Shown: one piece after another, positions 44,079 through 53,087 of the stretch
Position numbering within the stretch: the stretch's first letter is position 1
How the letters are laid out: each line of letters begins with the position of its first letter
Origin: Salinarimonas chemoclinalis
GTDB lineage: Bacteria > Pseudomonadota > Alphaproteobacteria > Rhizobiales > Beijerinckiaceae
Length of the DNA: 64,000 nt
NCBI RefSeq assembly: GCF_041514305.1
Contig: NZ_JBGMWH010000003.1
Coordinates: 1-64,000, forward strand
Reading direction: 5' to 3'
Translations under genes and position numbers: made by a program
The notes under the pieces: model-generated
Databases searched by the model: none
Told to the model about the DNA's origin: nothing
Seen by the model: only the letters and a program-made list of their open reading frames with translations

Positions 44079-45311
44079 CTAGCCCGAGAGGCGCCCGCGC
44101 ACGGCGAGACCCGCCGCGCGCCCCGTCTCCCAGGCGCCGTGGGCGGTGGAGAAGTCCCGCGCCGAGGTCGCCTCCCCGGCGAAGTGGATGCGCTCGTCCA
44201 CGGGCGCCGCCAGCGCGCCGCGATCGCCCGCGTGGCCCGGGAGCGCGCAGGAATAGGAGCCCCGCACGAAGGGCTCCGCCAGCCAGTCGCTCGCCGCGAG
44301 GGGGCGGATCGTCCGGCGCACGCCCGCGCCGAGGAGGCCGGCGAGCTCGTCCAGCGCGAAGGCCGCGAGCGCGCCGTCCCCCTCCCGCGAGAGGTCGCGG
44401 GCGAGGCGCCCGCCCACGAAGACCTCGATCAGCGGCAGGCCGAGCGGGCGCAGCAGGTAGGAGCCGGTGCGCGCGTCGTCGAGACGCCCGAAGACGTGGC
44501 CGTTCGGCGAGAACGCCTCGGGCTCGTCGAGCGCCAGGTGGAGCTTGTCGGCGAGGCCCAGCGGAAGGCCGGCGGCGGCGACCTCCTTCTCCGGCAGCGG
44601 CGGGTCGAAGCGGATGGCGCGGCGCGCCAGCACCGCCGTCGAGACCGTGACGATCACGGCCCGTGACGAGAGCGCGCCCTTGGTCGTGTCGAGCCGGATG
44701 CGCCGCCCGCCGTGGTCGATGCGCGTCACCGGGCAGTCGAGCACCACGGGCGCGTTCGCGCCGAAGGCGGCGATCAGCGCGCCGTAGCCCTCGCGCACCC
44801 GCCAATTCTCGCCGGTGTCCGCCTCCGAATAGGCGGCGTAGTCGAACGTGGAGACCTCGTCGAGCGCGACGCCGCTGACCCAGGTCGAGATCGCGTCGAT
44901 GAGCGGGTCGAAGCGCCCGCCCGTCAGGAAGGCGCTCGCCGGCAGGTCGACCCGCCTGCGGGCGCCCTCGCGCAGGGCGGCGTCGAACGCCTCCCAGGCG
45001 GCGTCGAACGCGGCCTGGTCCGCCGCGTCGAACCCCTCGCCCTCGGTCTGCTCGCCCCAGCGCGGAGGCGTGCGGTCGACGCCGAAGCCGAGGGCGTCGG
45101 CGATGCGGGTGAAGGGGTTGCGATCGGCCGAGTGCAGCCAGCCGCAGCCGAGATCCAGCGGATGGCCCCCGCGGACGAGCGTGCGCGCCCGCCCGCCCAC
45201 GCGCGGGCCGGCCTCGAGCACGAGCGTCTCCAGCGGCGCGCCCGCCAGGGCATCGGCGGCCGCGAGGCCCGCGGCCCCGGCCCCCACGATGGCGACGTCG
45301 ATCTCCCGCAT
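44079..45311 (-). CDS. FAD-dependent amine oxidase family protein
   Basis: 410 residues. Dinucleotide-binding start DVAIVGAGAAGLAAADAL, ADP-binding LVLEAGPRVGGRARTL with the GG-R-A-R signature of the monoamine oxidase/polyamine oxidase group, and C-terminal FAD segment ERIHFAGEATSARDFSTAHGAWETGRAAG. It oxidises an amine or related substrate; no signal peptide is seen. GGGAGGCGGG precedes the start. It is divergent from the trehalose operon with 287 bases between. Confidence 0.9.
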   Translation of the reverse strand: MREIDVAIVGAGAAGLAAADALAGAPLETLVLEAGPRVGGRARTLVRGGHPLDLGCGWLHSADRNPFTRIADALGFGVDRTPPRWGEQTEGEGFDAADQAAFDAAWEAFDAALREGARRRVDLPASAFLTGGRFDPLIDAISTWVSGVALDEVSTFDYAAYSEADTGENWRVREGYGALIAAFGANAPVVLDCPVTRIDHGGRRIRLDTTKGALSSRAVIVTVSTAVLARRAIRFDPPLPEKEVAAAGLPLGLADKLHLALDEPEAFSPNGHVFGRLDDARTGSYLLRPLGLPLIEVFVGGRLARDLSREGDGALAAFALDELAGLLGAGVRRTIRPLAASDWLAEPFVRGSYSCALPGHAGDRGALAAPVDERIHFAGEATSARDFSTAHGAWETGRAAGLAVRGRLSG

Positions 45312-45598
45312 CCCGCCTCCCTCCCCGCACGCGTCGCGCACGCGTCGCGCACCCGGACCCGCCCCGACGTAGCAGCGGCGCACGCCCCCGCAAAGAGCCC
45401 CGCGCCGGGTCCCGCGAAACCGTCGCCCCCGCCGCCGCGTTGATGCCGCGGCGAAAGGAGCGGTCGGCACGCGGGCGTGCGCCGGCCGTTTCCTTGCCAC
45501 CGGGGGCGAGATTTCCGATAACCCGGACGATGGCTCTTTCGCACCGCCGCGAGCGCGGCGGCGGACCGGCACGCCGAGGGGGATGTCGCTTGCGCACC

Positions 45599-47848
45599 AT
45601 GATCCGCTATGGCGGTCTCGCCGTCCTGATCGCGGGGCTCGTCATCGTCGTCCTCCTGCCGGTCGCGACCTCCTTCGTCGAGAGCTGGTCGCGGCGCGAC
45701 GTGGACCTGCGCTCGCAGCTCGTCTTCAACGCCGCCCGCTCGCAGATCGAGGACGCGTGGGCGCGCGGCGACGCCGCCGCGCTCGAGGCGCTGTTCGGCC
45801 GCATCGCGACGGACGCGCGGATCGCGGCGATCGGGCTGTGCGAGGACGGCACGCTGACGCTCGCGACCGGCGGCATGCCGGCGGACTTCGGCTGCGACGC
45901 CGCGCCGGCGGACGGTGCCGCCGGCCCGCGCCCGGTCACGCTGAACGGCGAGACGGCGCTCGTCACCGCCCATCTCCTGTCGGCGCCGGGAGAGGGCGAC
46001 GCGCGGCTCGTCGTGCTGCACGACCTCGCCTTCATCGAGGAGCGCGCCGGCCAGACGCGCATGGCGCTGATCCTCGCGCTGGTCGGCGTCGGCTTCGGCG
46101 GCGCGGCGCTCGCCTCGGGGCTCTCCATCCTGGTGCTCTCGCGCTGGCGTCACTCCGTGCGCCAGGCGATCGAGGACGTGCGCGAGGGCCGCACGGAGGA
46201 CGACGCGCCCTCCGACACGCAGATCGGCGAGGAGATCCGGAGCGCGCTCGGCGAGCTGGAGCTGGCGCGCCGCCAGATCGACACCGTCCACACGATCTGG
46301 AACCCGGACACCCTGCAGGTGGCGCTCGCCAACGAGCTCCCGGGCTCGGAGGTGATCGTCGTCTCCAACCGCGAGCCCTACATCCACAACCGCAAGGACG
46401 ACGGCACGATCCAGGTCCAGCGGCCGGCCTCGGGCCTCGTCTCGGCGCTCGAGCCCGTCACCCGCGCCTGCGGCGGCACCTGGATCGCCCACGGCTCGGG
46501 CTCGGCCGACCGCGAGGCGGTGGACGAGCACGACCGCGTCGGCGTGCCGCCGGCGAAGCCGAGCTACACCCTGCGCCGGCTGTGGCTCTCCGACGAGGAG
46601 CAGGACGGCTACTACTACGGCTTCTCCAACGAGGGGCTCTGGCCGCTGTGCCACATCGCCTTCGTGCGGCCGATCTTCCGCGAGAGCGACTGGCGGCTCT
46701 ACCGCTCGGTGAACGAGCGCTTCGCCGAGGCGGTGGTGGCGGAGGCGAAGCGCCCCGACCCGATCGTGCTGATCCAGGACTACCACCTCGCGCTCGCCCC
46801 GCGGATGATCCGCGACCGTCTGCCCAACGCGACCATCATCACCTTCTGGCACATCCCCTGGCCCAACTCCGAGACGTTCGGGATCTGCCCATGGAAGGAG
46901 GAGATCATCGACGGCCTGCTCGGCTCCTCGATCCTGGGCTTCCACACCCAGTTCCACTGCAACAACTTCCTCGACACGGTCGACCGCTTCATGGAGAGCC
47001 GCATCGACCGCGAGAGCGACTCGATCTCGCTCGGCGGCCACGAGACCTTCGTGCGGCCCTACCCGATCTCGATCGACTGGCCGCCGGCGGCGCTCGAGGG
47101 GCAGCCGCCCGTGCCGGAGACCCGCGCGACCGTGCGCGAGCGGCTGGGGCTCGCCCCCGACATCAGGCTCGGGGTGGGCATCGAGCGCTTCGACTACACC
47201 AAGGGCATCCTCGATCGCATGCGCGGCGTCGACGCCTTCCTCGAGGCCTTCCCCGATTGGAAAGGGCGCTTCTGCTTCGCCCAGGTGGCGGCTCCGACCC
47301 GCGCCAAGCTCGCGAGCTACCGCAACCTGCAGGCGGAGGCCGAGGAGCTGGCCGCGCAGATCAACGCCCGCCACGGGAGCGACGGCTGGGAGCCGATCAA
47401 GCTGCTGGCGCGCCACCACGAGCCCGACGAGGTGTTCGAGCTGTTCCGCGCGTCGGACCTGTGCATCGTCTCCTCGCTGCACGACGGCATGAACCTCGTC
47501 GCCAAGGAGTTCGTCGCCGCGCGCGACGACGAGCAGGGGGTGCTCGTGCTCTCCGCCTTCGCCGGCGCCTCGCGCGAGCTCTCCGAGGCGCTGATCGTCA
47601 ACCCCTACGACGCCGACGAGATGGGCCGGGTGATCCAGCGCGCGCTGACGATGGACTCGGCCGAGCAGCGCGAGCGCATGAAGGTGATGCGCGAGCAGGT
47701 GGAGGCGCGCAACGTCTACCGCTGGGCGGGACAGATGCTGCTCGACGCCGCGCGCCTGCGCAAGAAGGAGCGGATCATGCGCCTCATCGAGGCCAAGGAG
47801 CGCCGCAACGGACGCCCGAACGAGCGCAGGAGGAAACCCGCCGCATGA
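45599..47848 (+). CDS. otsA: Trehalose-6-phosphate synthase fused to a membrane sensor-like N-terminus
   Basis: About 749 residues, versus the usual 460-490 for OtsA. Residues from about 250 on are a full GT20 synthase: EVIVVSNREPYI, IQDYHLALAPRMI, HIPWPNSE, GFHT, GIERFDYTKGILDRM and SLHDGMNLVAKEFVAAR. It makes trehalose-6-phosphate from a nucleotide-glucose and glucose-6-phosphate. The extra N-terminus has a helix at 5-25, an about 125-residue presumably periplasmic region with two Cys (CEDG, FGCD), a second helix at about 155-181 and a HAMP-like helical linker. Start uncertain: ATG 45599, TTG 45590 or ATG 45530 are all in frame, all upstream of the first helix. Overlaps otsB by ATGA. Confidence 0.92.
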   Translation: MIRYGGLAVLIAGLVIVVLLPVATSFVESWSRRDVDLRSQLVFNAARSQIEDAWARGDAAALEALFGRIATDARIAAIGLCEDGTLTLATGGMPADFGCDAAPADGAAGPRPVTLNGETALVTAHLLSAPGEGDARLVVLHDLAFIEERAGQTRMALILALVGVGFGGAALASGLSILVLSRWRHSVRQAIEDVREGRTEDDAPSDTQIGEEIRSALGELELARRQIDTVHTIWNPDTLQVALANELPGSEVIVVSNREPYIHNRKDDGTIQVQRPASGLVSALEPVTRACGGTWIAHGSGSADREAVDEHDRVGVPPAKPSYTLRRLWLSDEEQDGYYYGFSNEGLWPLCHIAFVRPIFRESDWRLYRSVNERFAEAVVAEAKRPDPIVLIQDYHLALAPRMIRDRLPNATIITFWHIPWPNSETFGICPWKEEIIDGLLGSSILGFHTQFHCNNFLDTVDRFMESRIDRESDSISLGGHETFVRPYPISIDWPPAALEGQPPVPETRATVRERLGLAPDIRLGVGIERFDYTKGILDRMRGVDAFLEAFPDWKGRFCFAQVAAPTRAKLASYRNLQAEAEELAAQINARHGSDGWEPIKLLARHHEPDEVFELFRASDLCIVSSLHDGMNLVAKEFVAARDDEQGVLVLSAFAGASRELSEALIVNPYDADEMGRVIQRALTMDSAEQRERMKVMREQVEARNVYRWAGQMLLDAARLRKKERIMRLIEAKERRNGRPNERRRKPAA

Positions 47849-48597
47849 CCGAGATCGACCGCCACGCCCTCTTCCTGGACTTCGACGGCACCCTCGTCGA
47901 GATCGTCGACCGGCCGGACGCCGTCGCCGTGGCGCCGGAGGTGCCCGGAACCCTCGCGCGGCTGTCGGGCGCGCTCGGCGGCGCGCTCGCGATCGTGTCG
48001 GGGCGCCCGATCGCCTTCCTCGACGCGAAGCTCGCGCCCTTCGCGGGCGACGCCGCCGGCTTGCACGGGGTCGAGCGCCGGCTCGCCGGCGTGCTGCATC
48101 CCTGCCGCCCCGAGGAACATCCGGACCTGCGCCGCGGCATCGCCGCCCTGCACGCGGCGCTCGACCCCGTCGCGAACGTCGTCATCGAGGACAAGGGCTG
48201 CGCCGTGGCCGTGCACTGGCGCATGGCGCCGGCCGAGGAGGGCCGGGCCAAGGGCCTCGTCGAGGATCTCGCCGCGCGGCTGGGGGCGGACTACCGCATC
48301 CAGCACGGCAAGATGGTCTGCGAGATCCTCCCCGCGCTCTCCGGCAAGGGGCCGATCATCGCGCGATTCATGGAGGAGGCGCCCTATGCCGGGCGCAGGC
48401 CGGTCTTCGTCGGCGACGACCTCACCGACGAGAACGGCTTCGAGACGGTGAACCGGCTGGGTGGCGTCGCCGTGCGCATCGGCGACGGCGACACCTGCGC
48501 CCGCCACCGCCTGCCCTCCGTCCCGGCGCTCTACGCCACCCTCGCGCGCTGGGCCCAGGCCGGCGTCGTCGACCTCGCGGACGTCCCGGCGGCTTAG
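47845..48597 (+). CDS. otsB: Trehalose-6-phosphate phosphatase
   Basis: 250 residues of the HAD superfamily: motif I FLDFDGTLVEI (nucleophile Asp and general acid Asp), motif II AIVSGRP, conserved GLHGVERR and HWRMAPAEEG, and motif IV FVGDDLTDENGFE. It dephosphorylates trehalose-6-phosphate to trehalose, an osmo- and desiccation protectant. The four-base overlap with otsA shows translational coupling of the two steps. Confidence 0.96.
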   Translation: MTEIDRHALFLDFDGTLVEIVDRPDAVAVAPEVPGTLARLSGALGGALAIVSGRPIAFLDAKLAPFAGDAAGLHGVERRLAGVLHPCRPEEHPDLRRGIAALHAALDPVANVVIEDKGCAVAVHWRMAPAEEGRAKGLVEDLAARLGADYRIQHGKMVCEILPALSGKGPIIARFMEEAPYAGRRPVFVGDDLTDENGFETVNRLGGVAVRIGDGDTCARHRLPSVPALYATLARWAQAGVVDLADVPAA

Positions 48598-48646
48598 ACG
48601 GGCGCCCCGTCGACGGCGAGCGGGCAGGGGGCCGGTGGCCGGAGAG

Positions 48647-49291
48647 TCAGGACGCCAGCACGGCCTCCAGCGCCGCCACCGCCTCGTCGGGCGCCGCCGC
48701 CCCGGCGAGCACCTCGACGAGCGCGCCCCCGTCGTCCTCCAGGAACAGCGCCGGATAGCTCGCGATTCCCCGTTTCCGCTCGGCGTCGAACATCGCCATC
48801 GTGCGGGCGAACGCCTCCGGCGCCGACCAGCGCGCGAGGAGCGCGTCGGCGTCGAGCCCGGCGGCGGCGGCGACGCGGGCGATCGTGCGGGGATCGTCGG
48901 GCACGCGGCCCTCGCCGTAGAGGGCGTCGCACAACCCCATGGCGACGTCGAGCGCCGCCGCGTCGCCGGCCAGCTCCCGGGCGACGCGCGCCGCGCGGCA
49001 GGCGGGCTCGGAGCGGGAGACCCAGCGGCCGGGCTCGAGCACGCGCTCGAAGAAGGCGGGGCCGGCCTTCATGCCGGTACGGGCGTGGATCTCCTGGAGG
49101 CCGCGCATCAGGTAGGGCGCGTCGATCCCGATCATGCGCTCGCGCGCGCCGGTGACGAGCCCGCCCATGGCGATGCGGAACGTCGCTTCCCCCTCGAACC
49201 GGGCGCGCAGACGCCGCAGCGTCGGGCCGAAGCCCCAGCACCAGCCGCAGAGCGGGTCGTGGGCGACGACGAGCGTCGGCGGAGTGGTCAT
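48647..49291 (-). CDS. DsbA family oxidoreductase-like protein (FrnE/HCCA-isomerase type)
   Basis: 214 residues with thioredoxin-like motif DPLCGWCWGF (Cys15-Gly-Trp-Cys18) followed by a helical insertion, and the cis-Pro loop ASYPALFLEDD. The lack of a signal peptide puts it in the cytoplasm, as for FrnE-like proteins. Likely a thiol-disulfide or isomerase enzyme; substrate unknown. It converges with otsB and diverges from rplU. Confidence 0.88.
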   Translation of the reverse strand: MTTPPTLVVAHDPLCGWCWGFGPTLRRLRARFEGEATFRIAMGGLVTGARERMIGIDAPYLMRGLQEIHARTGMKAGPAFFERVLEPGRWVSRSEPACRAARVARELAGDAAALDVAMGLCDALYGEGRVPDDPRTIARVAAAAGLDADALLARWSAPEAFARTMAMFDAERKRGIASYPALFLEDDGGALVEVLAGAAAPDEAVAALEAVLAS

Positions 49292-49384
49292 GCGGGGCTC
49301 CTCCTCGTGGGTCGCGCCCGAAACGGGTCGCGCCGGCCCTCGCACAGGGCGCGGCCCGCGCGGGGCCTTTCCGCGCTTCTCTCG

Positions 49385-49413
49385 TTGACAGGCGGGCCGT
49401 TTGCGACTACCTC
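49385..49413 (+). promoter_or_regulatory. Probable promoter of rplU-rpmA
   Basis: TTGACA (49385-49390) and TACCTC (49408-49413) are separated by 17 bases, leaving a leader of about 110 bases before rplU. The -35 box matches the consensus exactly. Confidence 0.6.
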
Positions 49414-49529
49414 GCTCCCTTCCCGCAGCGCGTTCGCGCGCGGGCATGCCGGATGCTGCAAAGAAGCCGGTCCCGTCGGTCGCCTCGCGCGACCGCGCGG
49501 AGAATCGGATCGAACACGAGGAGACAACG

Positions 49530-49931
49530 ATGTTCGCAGTGATCAAGACCGGCGGCAAGCAGTTCCGCGTTGCCGCGTCGGACGTGATTACGATCGAGAG
49601 GCTCTCCGCCGAGCCGGGCCAGACCGTCGAGCTCGACGTTCTGATGGTGGGCGAGGGCGAGGACGTCCAGGTGGGCACGCCGACGGTGGCGGGCGCGTCG
49701 GTGAAGGCCGAGGTGGTCGCGCTCACGCGTGGCCGCAAGGTCATCGCCTTCAAGAAGCGCCGCCGCCAGAATTCGAAGCGCAAGCGCGGCCACCGCCAGG
49801 ACCTGATGTCCGTTCGCATCGTCGAGATCGCGGCGAACGGCAAGTCGGTCAAGGCCGAGGCGGCGCCGCGGAAGGCCTCGCCGAGCCTGGCGAAGCCGGA
49901 GGCCGAGGCGGGCGACGCCGCCGAGGCCTGA
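49530..49931 (+). CDS. rplU: 50S ribosomal protein L21
   Basis: 133 residues: start MFAVIKTGGKQFRV, basic KKRRRQNSKRKRGHRQ and the C-terminal acidic/Ala tail that is longer than in E. coli (103 residues) but common in alphaproteobacteria. It binds 23S rRNA. The AACACGAGGAGACAACG leader gives a good ribosome-binding site. First gene of the rplU-rpmA operon. Confidence 0.98.
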   Translation: MFAVIKTGGKQFRVAASDVITIERLSAEPGQTVELDVLMVGEGEDVQVGTPTVAGASVKAEVVALTRGRKVIAFKKRRRQNSKRKRGHRQDLMSVRIVEIAANGKSVKAEAAPRKASPSLAKPEAEAGDAAEA

Positions 49932-50007
49932 AACCTGGATTTTCTTCGCGGTCCGCGCGGCGCCTCGCCCCGGATCGCAGGGCGAGAGACGAGACGGGAG
50001 TAGACCC

Positions 50008-50274
50008 ATGGCTCACAAGAAGGCTGGCGGTTCGTCGCGCAACGGTCGCGACTCCGAAGGTCGGCGCCTCGGCGTCAAGAAATTCGGCAACGAGGCGGTC
50101 GTCGCCGGCAACATCATCGTGCGCCAGCGCGGCACGCGGGTGAATCCCGGCGTGAACGTCGGCTGCGGCAAGGACCATACGCTCTTCGCCCTCACGGATG
50201 GGCGCGTGCAGTTCGGCAAGCGAGCCGGCAAGTCCTTCGTATCCGTGATTCCCGCCCAAGAGGCGGCCGAGTAA
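50008..50274 (+). CDS. rpmA: 50S ribosomal protein L27
   Basis: 88 residues; MAHKKAGGSSRNGRDSEGRR is the standard L27 N-terminus that reaches the peptidyl-transferase centre, with FGNEAVVAGNIIVRQRGTR following. It lies 76 bases after rplU and is followed by a terminator-like hairpin. Confidence 0.98.
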   Translation: MAHKKAGGSSRNGRDSEGRRLGVKKFGNEAVVAGNIIVRQRGTRVNPGVNVGCGKDHTLFALTDGRVQFGKRAGKSFVSVIPAQEAAE

Positions 50275-50386
50275 GCGGCGAGAGCGAGCGTTGACCCCGA
50301 AGCTCCCGCCGGTCCCACCAGACCCCGGCGAGAGCTTCGAGAGACACGCCGCACCCGCCATGCGCGGGAACGGCTCTCGGGGAGAC

Positions 50387-50428
50387 CGACGAGGGGAGGT
50401 GGGGCGCCACCTCCCCTTCGTCGTTTCT
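50387..50428 (+). terminator. Rho-independent-type terminator after rpmA
   Basis: CGACGAGGGGAGGTGG pairs with CCACCTCCCC-TTCGTCG around a GGGC loop, followed by TTTCTCTC. The long GC stem with a pyrimidine-rich tail sits 113 bases after the rpmA stop and about 60 bases before the acetyltransferase start. Confidence 0.75.
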
Positions 50429-50485
50429 CTCACGGCGCGGACGCCCTCCCGAGCGGGGGCCGGCGCCAGGATCCGGAGCCGAGAC

Positions 50486-51214
50486 ATGTTTCCCGAGCTG
50501 ACCCGCGACGACGTCTTCCGGCTGGAGACCAGGCGGCTGTGGCTGCGCTGGCCGCGCCATTCCGACGCCGCCTCCATCGTGAGCCTCGCCGGCGCGCGCG
50601 AGGTGGCGGAGATGACGGCGCGCATCCCGCACCCCTACCCGCCCGACGCGGCCGCGCCCTACGTCCTCGAGGCGCGCCGCGCAGCGATGGAGGGGGCGAG
50701 CCTGCGCCTCGCCATGGCGCCCAAGGCGCAGCCGACGCGGCTCGTCGGCATGATCGGCATCGAGCCGAACGCCGCCGGCGAGGCGGAGATCGGCTACTGG
50801 CTCGGGCGCCCGTTCTGGGGCCAGGGCCTCGCCACCGAAGCGGCGCGGACGATGATCGACGCGTTCTTCGCCTTCACCGAGGGCGAGGCGGTCGCCGCCT
50901 CGGTGCGGGTCGGCAACCCCGCCTCGCGCCGGGTTCTGGAGAAGTCCGGCTTCGTCTCCGAGGGGCCGGGATTCCGGACCTCGCCCTTGCGCGGGAGCTT
51001 CCCCGTCGACACGTTCCGCCTCACGCGGCGCGACTGGGCGAGCCTGAAGGCCTGGAGCCGGGACGGCTGGGCCCCGCCCCGTCCGCGCGCGCCCGATCTC
51101 CTCCTCGTCGACGGCGAGGAGGAGCCGGATGCCGCAGACGGGCCGCGGCGCCACGCCGCCGGCTCCGCCGCCGCCACGGCCGCGGGCCGCCCCCTCTTCC
51201 TCGCGGCGGAGTGA
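50486..51214 (+). CDS. GNAT family N-acetyltransferase (RimJ/RimL type)
   Basis: 242 residues. ETRRLWLRWPRHSDAASIVSLA and EIGYWLGRPFWGQGLATEAARTMI (acetyl-CoA pyrophosphate loop Q-G-L-A-T) with NPASRRVLEKSGF are typical of Acetyltransf_3 proteins. A 35-residue low-complexity tail follows residue 205. One or two such acetyltransferases between rpmA and obgE is usual in Hyphomicrobiales. The start at 50486 follows the terminator. Confidence 0.9.
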   Translation: MFPELTRDDVFRLETRRLWLRWPRHSDAASIVSLAGAREVAEMTARIPHPYPPDAAAPYVLEARRAAMEGASLRLAMAPKAQPTRLVGMIGIEPNAAGEAEIGYWLGRPFWGQGLATEAARTMIDAFFAFTEGEAVAASVRVGNPASRRVLEKSGFVSEGPGFRTSPLRGSFPVDTFRLTRRDWASLKAWSRDGWAPPRPRAPDLLLVDGEEEPDAADGPRRHAAGSAAATAAGRPLFLAAE

Positions 51215-51251
51215 TCCGCCGCGGGCCTCCAATCACCAGGACGGACGCCCG

Positions 51252-52289
51252 ATGAAGTTCCTCGACCAGGCCAAGATCTACGTGAAGGCGGGAGACGGCG
51301 GCGCCGGCGCCGTCTCCTTCCGCCGCGAGAAGTTCATCGAGTTCGGCGGGCCGGACGGCGGCGACGGCGGGCGCGGCGGGGACGTCTGGGCGCACTGCGT
51401 CGAGGGGCTCAACACGCTCATCGACTACCGCTACCAGCAGCACTTCAAGGCGCAGAAGGGCGTGCACGGCATGGGCCGCAACCGCACCGGCGCATCGGGC
51501 GAGGACGTGATCCTGAAGGTCCCGGTGGGCACGCAGATCCTCGACGAGGACGGCGAGACCGTGCTCGCCGACCTCGTCGAGACCGGCCAGCGCGTGCGGC
51601 TGTGCAAGGGCGGCAACGGCGGCTTCGGCAACGCGCACTTCACCACCTCGACGAATCGCGCCCCGCGCCGGGCCAATCCCGGGCTCGAGGGCGAGGAGCG
51701 CTGGATCTGGCTGCGGCTGAAGCTCATCGCGGACGCGGGCCTCGTCGGGCTGCCCAACGCCGGCAAGTCCACCTTCCTCGCCGCCACGACCGCGGCGAAG
51801 CCGAAGATCGCGGACTACCCCTTCACCACGCTGCATCCGGGGCTCGGCGTCGTGCGCGTCGACGAGCGCGAGTTCGTGCTCGCCGACATTCCCGGCCTGA
51901 TCGAGGGCGCCCACGAGGGCGCCGGCATCGGCGACCGCTTCCTCGGCCACGTCGAGCGCTGCCGGGTGCTGCTGCATCTCGTCGAGGGCACGAGCGAGCA
52001 CGCCGGCCGGGCCTACGAGACCGTGCGCGGCGAGCTCGAGGCCTACGGCCACGGGCTCGCGGAGAAGCCGGAGATCGTGGCGCTCTCCAAGGCCGACGCC
52101 CTCGACGCGGACACGCTGAAGACGCAGAAGGAGCGCCTGCGCCGCGCCTGCGGACGCACGCCGCTGGTGCTCTCGGCGGTCTCCGGCACGGGCGTCGAGA
52201 CGGCCCTGCGGCTGATCCTCGCCGAGGTGGCGGAGCTCGCGCAGGAAGAGCGAGAGGAGGCGGCGCCGGCTGCGGAATGGCGGCCGTGA
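51252..52289 (+). CDS. obgE: Obg family GTPase
   Basis: 345 residues. The glycine-rich OBG domain starts MKFLDQAKIYVKAGDGGAGA; the G domain has G1 GLPNAGKS, G3 DIPGLIEGA, G4 SKAD and G5 SAV. It binds the 50S subunit and couples ribosome assembly and stress to GTP. Followed by an 82-base gap and then a toxin-antitoxin pair that sits between it and its usual neighbour proB. Confidence 0.97.
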   Translation: MKFLDQAKIYVKAGDGGAGAVSFRREKFIEFGGPDGGDGGRGGDVWAHCVEGLNTLIDYRYQQHFKAQKGVHGMGRNRTGASGEDVILKVPVGTQILDEDGETVLADLVETGQRVRLCKGGNGGFGNAHFTTSTNRAPRRANPGLEGEERWIWLRLKLIADAGLVGLPNAGKSTFLAATTAAKPKIADYPFTTLHPGLGVVRVDEREFVLADIPGLIEGAHEGAGIGDRFLGHVERCRVLLHLVEGTSEHAGRAYETVRGELEAYGHGLAEKPEIVALSKADALDADTLKTQKERLRRACGRTPLVLSAVSGTGVETALRLILAEVAELAQEEREEAAPAAEWRP

Positions 52290-52371
52290 GTCGAGAGACG
52301 GGCATCATGGACGTGACTTGACGTTTTGGTTGCAGATGCGTATCATCAGAACGGTTGACGGCGGGACGACT

Positions 52372-52665
52372 ATGGCGCGGCACCTTCATGTCAGCGACGG
52401 GACCTACGCGCTCGCGCAGGAGCTCGCCCGCAGCGCCGACCGCTCCGTGGACGAGGTGGTCGCCGAAGGTCTGCGGCGTCTCTCCGACGCGCAGCATGAG
52501 GCTTCAGCGAAGTCCCGCCGGCCCGTGCGGACCCGTCCGCCGGAGGAGATCGCGGCCCGACATGCGGCACTTCGTGCGATGCAGCGCGAGATCGGACGCA
52601 TGAAGCCGCCCGGCGTGACCTCGGATCATTCCGACATGTACGACGAGAACGGGCTGCCGAAGTGA
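52372..52665 (+). CDS. vapB: VapB-type antitoxin (PSK/Rv0623-like)
   Basis: 97 residues from the ATG at 52372. The N-terminal part (HVSDGTYALAQELARSADRSVDEVVAEGLRRL) fits a small ribbon-helix-helix or PSK-type DNA-binding fold, and the C-terminus SDHSDMYDENGLPK is the toxin-neutralising tail typical of antitoxins partnered with Rv0624-like PIN toxins. GTGA overlap with the toxin gene couples their translation. It is expected to autoregulate the pair. Confidence 0.82.
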   Translation: MARHLHVSDGTYALAQELARSADRSVDEVVAEGLRRLSDAQHEASAKSRRPVRTRPPEEIAARHAALRAMQREIGRMKPPGVTSDHSDMYDENGLPK

Positions 52666-53087
52666 TCGACGACTCGCAGCGCGTCTACGTCGACACGTCC
52701 GCTCTCGTCGCCTTGGCTTTCTCCGAGGAGGAGAGCGCCGCATTCGCAGCGGTGATCGTCGCGAACGGCTGCCGGATCGGAGCGCCCACCCTCGTCGAGG
52801 TGCACAACGTTCTCGTCGGCAAGCTCGGCGAGGCGAGCGGCCTGGCAGCGATGGAGATGCTGACCACGACCCTCGACATCGAGGTCGTCCCGTTCGACAT
52901 GGAACACTACCTCCTCGCCGCCGACGCCTTCCGTCGCTACGGCAAGGGGCGCGATCACCCCGCGCGGCTGAACTTCGGCGATTGCCTCGCCTACGCGGTG
53001 GCCCGCCGCGCCGCCGCGCCGCTCCTGTACAAGGGCGCTGATTTCGGGCACACCGACCTGGCCTTCGCGCCAGGATCCGACCCGTGA
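52662..53087 (+). CDS. vapC: VapC-type PIN-domain ribonuclease toxin
   Basis: 141 residues from a GTG overlapping the vapB stop. The acidic site is intact: VYVDTSALVAL (first Asp), GAPTLVEVHNVL (Glu), RLNFGDCLAYAVA (Asp) and LYKGADFGHTDL (Asp). Such toxins cleave RNA, often tRNA or rRNA. The stop overlaps the GTG start of proB (GTGA), so toxin translation runs straight into proB. Confidence 0.9.
   Translation: MIDDSQRVYVDTSALVALAFSEEESAAFAAVIVANGCRIGAPTLVEVHNVLVGKLGEASGLAAMEMLTTTLDIEVVPFDMEHYLLAADAFRRYGKGRDHPARLNFGDCLAYAVARRAAAPLLYKGADFGHTDLAFAPGSDP

Noticed and set aside
42061..45600. A long in-frame extension upstream of clpP on the minus strand
   Set aside because: It runs through tig, the tRNA and the amine oxidase gene in the wrong frame; clpP has its own start with a normal N-terminus.
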